A stretch of 24,313 nucleotides of DNA from Clostridiales bacterium. Lineage in GTDB: Bacteria; Bacillota_A; Clostridia; Saccharofermentanales; Saccharofermentanaceae. Positions 1 through 6,558 of the stretch are shown in pieces. Within the stretch, counting starts at the first letter, position 1, and each line of letters starts with the position of its first letter. A model generated the notes under the pieces. That model was not told where the DNA came from and did not search any database. It saw only the letters and a program-made list of their open reading frames with translations. Location of the stretch: contig JAGCGE010000208.1 in assembly GCA_017649745.1 (NCBI GenBank), positions 1-24,313 of the forward strand. Reading direction: 5' to 3'. A program made the position numbers and the translations under genes.

Positions 1-550
1 AATTGTGGCTTTTTTGTAAATAATCATTATGTTTTGACTTTTTACAGATGTAAAAAACTCTACTAACTATCTGAACTTCCTTAGAAACAGTATAGAATTA
101 CCTATGCATAATTGAAAGCAGGATAAAGGGTTGTCGACAAAACTTGTCTTCAACCGTTTCACAAAACCCGGCAGAGCCGTGTTTTCAAGGGTTTTCAGGA
201 TTATAGACTTAGTCGACTAATGGGTATAGATTTCAGAATTCGGTCGACTTTTATACCTAAACAGCCTGAAAAGCCCTGATATATCGGCATCGTCTCGGGT
301 ACAATCAGTCGACTGGCATGACTTTTTACAAAAAATAGTGGGTTCGGGCAACCGCCTGAGATAAGATGCGTTTGTGAACACAAAGGCGGTGCTTGCTTTC
401 CTCCCGGTGCACTATTCTGTCATATTACTGAACCTTAGTAGAGTGCAAACGTGAACCGTGCATTACATTTAACTTACTCACTATAAGAGTGTATATAACT
501 GAAAGGAAACACGCTTAACTATACTAAAGTTTAGCAGTAACTAAAAAGAA
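1..550. other. Non-coding left end with palindromes and a hairpin
   Basis: I see no convincing gene here; the open frame on the minus strand at 201-383 has no ribosome binding site and runs through the palindromes. The stretch holds four GTCGAC sites at 133-138, 212-217, 243-248 and 308-313. Three are extended palindromes: TTGTCGACAA (131-140), TTAGTCGACTAA (209-220) and CAGTCGACTG (306-315). A nested hairpin lies at 163-195, with outer arms AAAACCC/GGGTTTT and inner arms CGGC/GCCG. A short inverted repeat CTAAAGTTTAG is at 524-534. Lying upstream of the excisionase/integrase cassette, it could be a replication, transfer or regulatory region of the element, but that is inference. Confidence 0.4.
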
Positions 551-583
551 TGACGGTAAAAGCAATTGTTACTTCTACCGTCA
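551..583 (-). terminator. Rho-independent terminator of the excisionase gene
   Basis: An 8-bp stem TGACGGTA/TACCGTCA (551-558 with 576-583) lies 68 bases beyond the stop of the minus-strand excisionase-like gene. On the minus strand it is followed by TTCTTTTTA, a short U-rich tract. It fits an intrinsic terminator for that gene. Confidence 0.6.
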
Positions 584-650
584 TCAGCTTGATACTTTGG
601 CCTTACTTAAAACTCTGGAAATCATACTCATGCCATCGTATTCCTTTCTC

Positions 651-860
651 TCAGATCTTTACGTCTATACCGTCAGAATGCTCATCTATCCATTCAAGGA
701 ACTTATCTGTAGATACCAAGAGCCTTCTGCCTACTCTAAGTGTAGGAAAAGAACCGGAGTTCATGAGATTATATGCTCCTGCTTTTGATATACCAAGATA
801 CTCTGCAACCGCCTTGGCATTCATAACCTTAGGAACACAAACAACCTTATCTCCCTGCAT
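651..860 (-). CDS. Excisionase-family HTH protein
   Basis: A 69-residue protein with one MerR/excisionase-type winged helix-turn-helix (HTH_17-like). The core around residues 13-50 includes MNAKAVAEYLGIS, a predicted recognition helix (KAGAYNLMNSG) and the typical wing motif FPTLRVGRRLLV. Small proteins of this kind bind DNA near attachment sites, where they bias the integrase toward excision or act as repressors. The start is supported by AAAGGAGG (plus-strand complement at 869-876) eight bases before ATG. It is transcribed away from the next gene and shares a control region with it. A 7-2-7 inverted repeat (TTTCTAA GT TTAGAAA, 874-889) overlaps the ribosome binding site and could be its own operator. 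The length is normal for the family, and placement 1.4 kb before an integrase supports an element-borne role. Confidence 0.85.
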   Translation of the reverse strand: MQGDKVVCVPKVMNAKAVAEYLGISKAGAYNLMNSGSFPTLRVGRRLLVSTDKFLEWIDEHSDGIDVKI

Positions 861-873
861 AAGCTATACCTCC

Positions 874-889
874 TTTCTAAGTTTAGAAA
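874..889. promoter_or_regulatory. Inverted repeat over the xis-like gene RBS
   Basis: TTTCTAA-GT-TTAGAAA is a perfect 7-bp inverted repeat with a 2-bp centre. It overlaps the ribosome binding site of the excisionase-like gene and lies just upstream of the divergent promoter at 913-941. Its inner part (CTAA GT TTAG) resembles the CTAAAGTTTAG repeat at 524-534 on the other side of the gene. An operator role is inferred from position only. Confidence 0.35.
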
Positions 890-912
890 ATAGAACAATT
901 GTATTATATCCC

Positions 913-941
913 TTGACCTTCTCGATTGCAAGGTGTATATT
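913..941 (+). promoter_or_regulatory. Sigma-A promoter of the CxxC-protein gene
   Basis: TTGACC (913-918), a 17-base spacer, then TATATT (936-941). The predicted RNA start near 948 lies about 26 bases before the ATG at 974. It matches the vegetative consensus well and points toward the gene downstream. Confidence 0.65.
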
Positions 942-973
942 ATGTGTAATCTACTTTGAAAGGAACCAAATCT

Positions 974-2062
974 ATGTCTTTAACATTTGAAGATATGACT
1001 TTTATAGAAGCTCTTGAAGATATCGGTACTGATCTTAAGGTCGGTGTATCCTTCTTCGATGACAAAGAGTACTTCTTTGTTGTTGGTAAAGATGCTTACG
1101 GTCAGTATAACAAGGTATCGTTGTGTTACAGCTGTGATGTGGGATTGTCTGTAGGAGATCTTATCGGTGCAGTTGAACCTGTACCGGGAGTTATGGCTTC
1201 AGCTGAGGTTATGGCTGCTGTTACTGACAAGTACTCTGAGATAAAGAACTGGTTATCAGGACTAAAGAAGAATCAGAACAAGGTAAAGATGGTCAACTCT
1301 ATCATCCTTATGAGCAATTCGTTGTTCCACAGTGATGTTGTAAACATTACGTTCTATAAGAACCTTCTTGCTCTTCCCTTGTTCGTTGAAGTGATGTCCG
1401 GATATATCAAGGATGGTAAAGACTATTCCTTCAAGAAGAGTGATCGTATCCTCTCAGCGTTGAAGAAGTATCAGAAGTCTCTTGCTATCTTTGCAGAAGA
1501 TGTTATGCTTTACGAGAAGAACACGGATCCTGCAGAGGCACTTACACAAATCGATATTGGCAAGATCCCTTCACTCTCTTTCTCGGGATACACAACTCTC
1601 ATTAACTTCAATCTAGGAACTGAGAAAAGAATAACAGAAGCATTCATACCTGATACCTTTGATGATCTGATCTCATATCTCTTGAACAGGTATGTACTGA
1701 ACTATCACTTCTACTGCTGTGCTAATTGCAGAAGGTACTTTGCATTCAGCAGTAACAGCATGACTAAGAACTGTACAAGGGTCATAGAATCGGCTCATTA
1801 CCTTAAAGACATAGGTAGAACATGTCATGAGGTCGGAAGGCTTAGAGCGCACACCAGAGGCCTTTACAGTGATGAAACACAGCTTCTATATCAGAGGAAC
1901 TACAAGGCTGCTTTCGCAAGGAAAAAGAAAGGTCAGATATCTGAGAAGAACTTCACCAAGTGGGGCGAAGAAGCTCGTCAGGTGAGAGACAAATGCATCA
2001 ATGGAGATATCTCATATGATGAACTGGAACAGTGGTTCATAGATAACTATTTGAAAGAATAA
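974..2062 (+). CDS. Element-associated protein with C-terminal Cys cluster (DUF6076-like)
   Basis: A 362-residue protein without membrane segments. The N-terminal half is acidic and mixed alpha/beta. The C-terminal third holds a Cys/His cluster (FYCCANCRRYF, then TKNCTR, then TCHEV) that looks like a zinc-binding site, followed by a basic helical region (AAFARKKKGQISEKNF) and an acidic tail. It resembles the uncharacterised DUF6076-type proteins that, from memory, travel with integrases in Clostridia; this was not searched. I chose the ATG at 974, with AAAGGA nine bases upstream, over a TTG at 956. It sits between the excisionase-like gene (divergent) and the integrase (same strand), so it belongs to the mobilisation or maintenance cassette. 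Its biochemical role is unknown. Confidence 0.7.
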   Translation: MSLTFEDMTFIEALEDIGTDLKVGVSFFDDKEYFFVVGKDAYGQYNKVSLCYSCDVGLSVGDLIGAVEPVPGVMASAEVMAAVTDKYSEIKNWLSGLKKNQNKVKMVNSIILMSNSLFHSDVVNITFYKNLLALPLFVEVMSGYIKDGKDYSFKKSDRILSALKKYQKSLAIFAEDVMLYEKNTDPAEALTQIDIGKIPSLSFSGYTTLINFNLGTEKRITEAFIPDTFDDLISYLLNRYVLNYHFYCCANCRRYFAFSSNSMTKNCTRVIESAHYLKDIGRTCHEVGRLRAHTRGLYSDETQLLYQRNYKAAFARKKKGQISEKNFTKWGEEARQVRDKCINGDISYDELEQWFIDNYLKE

Positions 2063-2079
2063 ATGAAAGGTAGGGAAAG

Positions 2080-2136
2080 ATGACGTTAGGAGAATTTAAT
2101 GACTGGTTGAAGAATCATACACTAATTAGATTGTAA
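2080..2136 (+). CDS. Possible 18-residue peptide or gene remnant
   Basis: ATG at 2080 opens an 18-codon frame (MTLGEFNDWLKNHTLIRL) closed by TAA, with GGGAAAG just upstream, 17 bases after the preceding gene. The peptide looks like the start of a longer protein cut short. It may be a remnant, a leader peptide, or chance. Confidence 0.2.
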   Translation: MTLGEFNDWLKNHTLIRL

Positions 2137-2214
2137 GGGTATTCCCTTTACATATACATAAGAACATGACCAGTTGATGTAAATCGTGTTCGCCATCCTA
2201 AAAGAAAGGAAATT

Positions 2215-3384
2215 ATGTCTATACGGAAAAATACGAGAAAAGAAAATGGTAGCGGTTCCATAAGAAAACGCAAAGATGGCAGATGGGAAGGAAGATATTC
2301 TATTCCTGCAAAGGACGGTAGCGGAGCATATATACGTAAATCCGTATATGGTGATACTCAGGAAGAAGTCCGTAAGGAACTGACAAGGATTATTAACGAG
2401 ATTGACGAAGATACTCACATTGAACCCGTTAATATAAAGTTAGGGATCTGGATCGATGATTGGATGAAATTATATGTCGCCAATACCGTTAAGCAGCTCA
2501 CCTATGACCAGTATGTTTGCGAATGCAATCACATAAAGAAAGAACTGGGAAAGATAAGACTTAACAACCTTAAGTCTTCGCATATACAGGCTTTCTACAA
2601 CAAACTTCTTAATGTAAATGGTCTATCACCTAAGACAGTTAAGAATATTCACGGTGTGCTTCACAAGGCTCTGGATCAGGCTGTGGAACTGGAATACATT
2701 AAATCGAATCCGTCTAACAAATGTAAGCTTCCTAAAGCCAATAACAAAGAATTCCACCCGCTGGAAACAGATGAGATCAGCAGATTTCTTGAATTGATCG
2801 ATAAAGACAGATTTAAGAACCTGTTCTACACTACCCTATTCGTTGGATTGAGACGAGGAGAAGTATTAGGATTAACATGGGATTGCGTAGACTTCGATAA
2901 CTGCACCATAACCATTAATAAGCAGTTGAAAAAGGATACTCATTACGCAAATTACAAGTACATCCTGGATAACACTAAAAACTCTAAATCTCGCACCATT
3001 AAAGTGGCTACTCCGGTTATGGTAGTACTAGCCGATCAAAAGAGATGGCAACAGAAGGCCTCAGAATGCGCTGGAAGTGCTTGGAACAATGAAATGAACT
3101 TGGTCTTTACCAACGAGCTCGGACGCAATCTGACGCATGATATCGTGTATAAATCGTATAAGAAGATTGTTACTGAACTTGGCAGGCCTGATTTAAGGTT
3201 TCACGATCTTCGCCACACCTACGCAACGATATCTATTGAGGCTGGTGATGACATCAAGACAGTTCAGGGAAATCTCGGACATGCTACAGCGAGTTTTACT
3301 CTTGATCGCTATGGTCACGTATCAGAAAAGATGAAGCTCCAATCAGCTCAGAACATGGAGAATTTCATCAACAAAGTCAGTTGA
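2215..3384 (+). CDS. int: Tyrosine recombinase (integrase)
   Basis: A 389-residue site-specific recombinase of the lambda/Tn916 integrase class. Residues about 10-70 form an AP2-like arm-binding domain (GSGSIRKRKDGRWEGRYS). Residues about 75-165 form the SAM-like core-binding domain. The C-terminal catalytic domain shows R213 in GLRRGEVLGL, H330 and R333 in HDLRHTYA, H356 in NLGHA and the nucleophile Y366 in DRYGH, so the main catalytic residues are present and the enzyme should be active. The start has AAAGGAAA just before ATG. Directly downstream are two 12-bp repeats (candidate arm sites), a hairpin, and a tRNA 3'-end attachment core at 3485. That is the usual order for an integrase sitting at the edge of its own element. 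Confidence 0.95.
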   Translation: MSIRKNTRKENGSGSIRKRKDGRWEGRYSIPAKDGSGAYIRKSVYGDTQEEVRKELTRIINEIDEDTHIEPVNIKLGIWIDDWMKLYVANTVKQLTYDQYVCECNHIKKELGKIRLNNLKSSHIQAFYNKLLNVNGLSPKTVKNIHGVLHKALDQAVELEYIKSNPSNKCKLPKANNKEFHPLETDEISRFLELIDKDRFKNLFYTTLFVGLRRGEVLGLTWDCVDFDNCTITINKQLKKDTHYANYKYILDNTKNSKSRTIKVATPVMVVLADQKRWQQKASECAGSAWNNEMNLVFTNELGRNLTHDIVYKSYKKIVTELGRPDLRFHDLRHTYATISIEAGDDIKTVQGNLGHATASFTLDRYGHVSEKMKLQSAQNMENFINKVS

Positions 3385-3394
3385 TAACATGACA

Positions 3395-3418
3395 TTTGGG
3401 GTCAAATTTGGGGTCAAA
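3395..3418. repeat. Two tandem 12-bp repeats, candidate integrase arm sites
   Basis: TTTGGGGTCAAA occurs twice back to back (3395-3406 and 3407-3418), beginning 11 bases after the integrase stop. Tandem short repeats here match the arm-type binding sites that integrases with an N-terminal arm-binding domain use. A third exact copy is at 11322-11333. Confidence 0.6.
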
Positions 3419-3438
3419 CACCGTCTTAGGACAAACTA

Positions 3439-3470
3439 AAACCCCTGAAACGTAGTAGTTTCAAGGGTTT
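3439..3470. terminator. Strong hairpin after the integrase
   Basis: AAACCC/GGGTTT (3439-3444, 3465-3470) and TGAAAC/GTTTCA (3446-3451, 3458-3463) form a 12-bp stem with one bulged base on each side and a 6-base loop. There is no clear U-run on the plus strand. It may terminate integrase transcription or be the terminator that followed the original tRNA gene on the minus strand. Confidence 0.5.
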
Positions 3471-3484
3471 CGGTATTTCAATTT

Positions 3485-3630
3485 TGGCGGAGCCGGTGGG
3501 ATTCGAATTGAAATCCTGATTTCTAGTTACGTCACAACGAATCAAATATGTTGCTTTTAGGCTGTTTTACAAGGATATAGTGTTATGGTCAGTCCACTTG
3601 TTCTTCTTTAATCTGATGCTAATTGTCGTC
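3485..3630. repeat. Attachment site copy 1 (tRNA 3' end plus arm)
   Basis: Read on the minus strand, the lower-coordinate end is a tRNA 3' fragment: T-loop TTCGAAT, half T-stem CCCAC, acceptor strand CGGCTCC, discriminator G and CCA. The bases on the 5' side cannot pair with the T-stem, so this is not a whole tRNA gene. The G before CCA would suit tRNA-Ser, but identity is not certain. A further 123 bases of non-tRNA sequence complete a 146-bp segment that recurs at 15957-16102 with 6 mismatches and no gaps. Identity begins exactly at the CCA end. A 5-bp inverted repeat (GGATT 3499-3503, AATCC 3512-3516) flanks an 8-base centre, as expected for a tyrosine-recombinase core. TGTCGTCA repeats 12 bp apart follow at 3624 and 3636. 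Confidence 0.75.
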
Positions 3631-3678
3631 AAAACTGTCGTCAGATCAAAAGCAATTATTCTTTGAGAAATAATATCT

Positions 3679-4479
3679 TTACCTGTTTTTCTTCACTAGT
3701 AGTTTTATGTTTTCTACAATTTGTTTCTCTAGAATATCTAATTCATCTGTATTGCAATTGGATATTTCTTCCGAATACGCATCGATCACTAAGCTGATAT
3801 TCGAACAAATCTTCCGTTTCGCTCTTTCACTTAACAGAATATAGTTTTCTTCAAACTGCTTATTCATGTTATATGCTTCAAAATCAATATTACGGCACAT
3901 TTTGTTACATTCTTTTTCCGTTAAAATGCTATTAATAAATAATGCATCAGCCTTTTTTGTTAATTCTTCAATAACCTTTTGTCGTACTACTTCTTCATCG
4001 TGTAATTCTCCATAATATACAACAAACAACTTGGATATATGTAACACAACACTTGTATATATGATTATTCTAGAAATATCATTAACAATCTTTTTTGACA
4101 TTTCTTCAGGGTCAATGTTTATCCCAAATTCGTCAAATGCCTTTCTTTTGTATATTGCTAAATAAACTGCTCTTTTGCAAAATCCATATAGTTCATTTTG
4201 ATACAATTGCTTTTTCGTCTCTGTACCAAAGAAAACTATTTCTTCAACTATATTGGAAATATTAGTTCTCGATTCTGCTAATATACCAATATATTGATTT
4301 ACGATACAATTATATTCTGTATATAAACTTTCAATAAGAGACAGCTCAAAAGTTTTTTCTTTATCCTTACGCAGTCTTATGTCAGCTTTAGAATTATTAA
4401 CTAATAATGATACAACTGCAATAATTGAAGGAAGAGAGGCAATTAACCCTTGCAAAAATGCTGAAAGATATTCATTCAT
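3679..4479 (-). CDS. Membrane-anchored helical protein of unknown function
   Basis: A 266-residue protein I do not recognise. Residues about 8-27 are hydrophobic (LQGLIASLPSIIAVVSLLV) and would give one N-terminal membrane segment. A short basic stretch (DIRLRKDKEK) follows, then a long, almost entirely helical soluble part rich in Ile, Lys and Glu. No catalytic motif is visible. AGGTGG precedes the ATG at a normal distance. It lies first inside the island that begins at attachment copy 1 and is read away from the AlbA-type gene by about 190 bases of AT-rich DNA. Its codons are more AT-rich than those of the integrase cassette, which fits separate acquisition. A sensor or effector of a defence locus is possible, but nothing in the sequence shows it. 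Confidence 0.6.
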   Translation of the reverse strand: MNEYLSAFLQGLIASLPSIIAVVSLLVNNSKADIRLRKDKEKTFELSLIESLYTEYNCIVNQYIGILAESRTNISNIVEEIVFFGTETKKQLYQNELYGFCKRAVYLAIYKRKAFDEFGINIDPEEMSKKIVNDISRIIIYTSVVLHISKLFVVYYGELHDEEVVRQKVIEELTKKADALFINSILTEKECNKMCRNIDFEAYNMNKQFEENYILLSERAKRKICSNISLVIDAYSEEISNCNTDELDILEKQIVENIKLLVKKNR

Positions 4480-4668
4480 ATTTTTCCACCTGCCATTTCT
4501 TAATAAACATTTTTATAACGAAGAAATAGGTGCCGATTAACATGTAAGCATTATTACTGAGTAGACATTTCTTTTGAGTATTTTTTTATTCTATTTAGTT
4601 ATCTTCTTATTACTATTTTCTTCATCTTATCTCGCTAATCCTATAACAACTCCAACGATTTAATTCTT

Positions 4669-6111
4669 TTACCCTTCATTTACCATTTCCGGATTGGTTA
4701 GATAACACGACGCTCTCAACACCTTGCTTTTAATGAGATATCCATTCTTTTCCAGATTTCCCAATATTTGTTTGCGCAAATATGTAGAATCACTCAGGCC
4801 AAGATGAGCGGCTATTTCAGCAACTTTGCGAGCTTTCTTATAACAAAACACTAATGTTTTCTCATCATGCTCTGTTCCATTCGGAACTGGTATATAGGTA
4901 AGTGATGTTGTTGAGGCATCTAATACGCCTTCTTCGTAAGTCATATCTGGAAGCACTAATGTAAAATGATCAGATGTGGAATAAATATACGGTTTATGAG
5001 TTTCATCCGCATTGGCATATTCTTCCATAATTTTATCAAATCCAGTTCCAGCTGCTTCCATAACATTACAAGCAACAAGCACATTGGATATTAGTTCATT
5101 TCTGCGTTTAGAGATTACACAGGAAAGGTCATAAGTTTTTCCGATTTTCTCTCCCCTATAGAATCCTCCCGGAGAAGAAATCTCCAATCTATCTTTGAAC
5201 ATGTCTATTTGAATCTGCGTTCCGTCAAGATAATAGTCTCTGTGTGCGACAGCATTTACTACACCTTCAAAAAGTGCTCGTGTTGGATAGGAATCAATAT
5301 TAACTCTGTTCTTGCCAAGCTTTATCATGGAATGGTTCATTCTCATGGCTACAAAATCCATTATGCAGTTAATCGTATTGATCAGATTACCATTAAATCT
5401 GTTCACTGTAACAATTCTTTCGCTACCTTTAGTAAAACCTGCGAAAACCGAACACATAACTTCTGTCTTAGTCCCAATATAATTGTCTGTAAATAAGACC
5501 GCTCCGTTAGATAAGTATCCATCTTCGTTTACGAAGCCCATAGAACTTAGAAGCTTGTTTGTCATTTTTTTGCCATTATTCTGAGCTGCATAGTATGAAC
5601 TAAGTATAGTTATTTTAGTGGGATCATATTTAACATCAGATACGAGAACATCGTACTGTGTATTCTTACTCTTTATGCTCATGTCTATTATTTCTTCATA
5701 TGTCGCTCCATTGGTAAAGCCATCCCTTCGCATAAAAATTGATGGAATATTCTTATACTTCAAAATAATTGGTTTTACTTCCGATTCCGAAACTGTAACT
5801 CTAATAACATAACGCTCGCGCTTTCTGACCGAATAAGGTAAAAAAGTAATCTTTATTGGTGGTCTGGGAGTTATGTGTTCGTTTACCTGATTGTTGAAGT
5901 AATTGCGTTCATTATCTGCTGCTATTCTATCAAAACCAATCAATTTATTTGTCTTATCCTCAACTCCAATATACATATCACCGCCAGACGCATTTGCAAA
6001 ACCTGCTATTGTTTTGAGCCAACCAACCACATTCTCGCGGCTTAAGATACTCTTGCATTCAATTGCGCTATTCTCAATCTGAACATCACCGATAATCTCT
6101 TCCAAATACAT
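4669..6111 (-). CDS. AlbA_2/Schlafen-type putative DNA-binding ATP-binding protein
   Basis: A 480-residue protein with the layout of the AlbA_2 / RecG-like ATP-binding family. The N-terminal AlbA_2 (Schlafen AlbA) domain is at about residues 10-130 (AIECKSILSRENVVGWLKTI, ANASGGDMYIGVED). An HATPase_c_4-like domain at about 270-370 carries the N-box-like EGVVNAVAHRDYY, and a winged helix lies at about 425-475 (KVAEIAAHLGLSDSTYLRKQ). Family members are mostly thought to be DNA-binding regulators; some sit in phage-defence loci. GGAAGGAGA stands nine bases before the ATG. The upstream region has repeated ACTTCAAAG boxes that look like an operator, so self-regulation is likely. The gene appears intact and of normal length. 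Confidence 0.85.
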   Translation of the reverse strand: MYLEEIIGDVQIENSAIECKSILSRENVVGWLKTIAGFANASGGDMYIGVEDKTNKLIGFDRIAADNERNYFNNQVNEHITPRPPIKITFLPYSVRKRERYVIRVTVSESEVKPIILKYKNIPSIFMRRDGFTNGATYEEIIDMSIKSKNTQYDVLVSDVKYDPTKITILSSYYAAQNNGKKMTNKLLSSMGFVNEDGYLSNGAVLFTDNYIGTKTEVMCSVFAGFTKGSERIVTVNRFNGNLINTINCIMDFVAMRMNHSMIKLGKNRVNIDSYPTRALFEGVVNAVAHRDYYLDGTQIQIDMFKDRLEISSPGGFYRGEKIGKTYDLSCVISKRRNELISNVLVACNVMEAAGTGFDKIMEEYANADETHKPYIYSTSDHFTLVLPDMTYEEGVLDASTTSLTYIPVPNGTEHDEKTLVFCYKKARKVAEIAAHLGLSDSTYLRKQILGNLEKNGYLIKSKVLRASCYLTNPEMVNEG

Positions 6112-6128
6112 AGAACAAATCTCCTTCC

Positions 6129-6200
6129 TTGAAGTTATTCAAATAGTACTTCAAAGTTACTTCAAAGTCAATTTCAATACAACTTCAAAGCACTTTTGAA
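6129..6200. promoter_or_regulatory. Array of ACTTCAAAG operator-like boxes
   Basis: Exact ACTTCAAAG boxes stand at 6148-6156, 6159-6167 and 6182-6190, 11 and then 23 bases apart, or about one and two helical turns. Related half-sites flank them (CTTGAAG at 6129-6135, ACTTTTGAA at 6192-6200). They lie just upstream of the AlbA-type gene. The same-face spacing suggests cooperative binding, probably by the product of that gene. Confidence 0.5.
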
Positions 6201-6245
6201 ATAAAATAAAGTGGGATTTTAAAAACTTGTCTTTGTTTCCCATTT

Positions 6246-6470
6246 TTAAAACACTCTGTGTCCCCTGGATTCAATTACATTTGCAGTCAAAAGTTGCTTT
6301 CTTCTGAAGACTACAAAATGATCATCATCCGTGAATATAGTAAGTCCTTCTTGGAACCCCATTGAAAGATTTCTTTGAGGAGGAAAGACTTTGCTTAGTT
6401 TGAGATCGGCTATCTTTTGGGTAGCATGAAATAGAAGTTCATTCTTATAGACATAATTTCCTTTGATCAT
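6246..6470 (-). CDS. Small unknown protein, perhaps frameshifted at its 5' end
   Basis: A 74-residue frame from ATG at 6470, just downstream of the AAA ATPase gene and on the same strand. The same frame stays open upstream to the end of the ATPase gene and reads like protein (GILIWAAGAVDIGREFVDGY) but offers no usable start codon. Right after the ATPase stop, a different frame has an ATG that opens only 20 codons (MDFYRIDIQ...) before a stop. The simplest reading is a gene of about 100 codons, translationally coupled to the ATPase and now split by one frameshift. The C-terminal part has a FTDDDHFVVFRRKQLL stretch. I do not recognise a family. Confidence 0.4.
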   Translation of the reverse strand: MIKGNYVYKNELLFHATQKIADLKLSKVFPPQRNLSMGFQEGLTIFTDDDHFVVFRRKQLLTANVIESRGHRVF

Positions 6471-6558
6471 ATATCCGTCTACAAACTCTCTTCCTATATC
6501 AACTGCTCCTGCTGCCCATATAAGGATGCCTGAATATCTATTCGGTAGAAATCCATGC

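Noticed and set aside
201..383. Minus-strand open frame of 60 codons
   Set aside because: No ribosome binding site, runs across the GTCGAC palindromes, and the product has no protein-like pattern.
550..990. Plus-strand open frames opposite the excisionase gene
   Set aside because: They are the complement of a well-supported gene with a strong RBS and terminator.
2122..2418. Minus-strand open frame of 98 codons
   Set aside because: Antisense to the start of the integrase gene; no start signal.
3485..3565. Complete tRNA gene on the minus strand
   Set aside because: The 3' part is clear, but the bases before the T-loop cannot form the T-stem, and no anticodon or D arm follows; it is a 3' fragment only.
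3655..3674. Terminator of the 3679-4479 gene (ATTATT/AATAAT hairpin)
   Set aside because: Only a six-pair AT stem without a U-run; too weak to call.
3600..3680. CRISPR-like repeats (GTCGTCA boxes)
   Set aside because: Only two copies 12 bases apart without spacers; they fit integrase arm sites.
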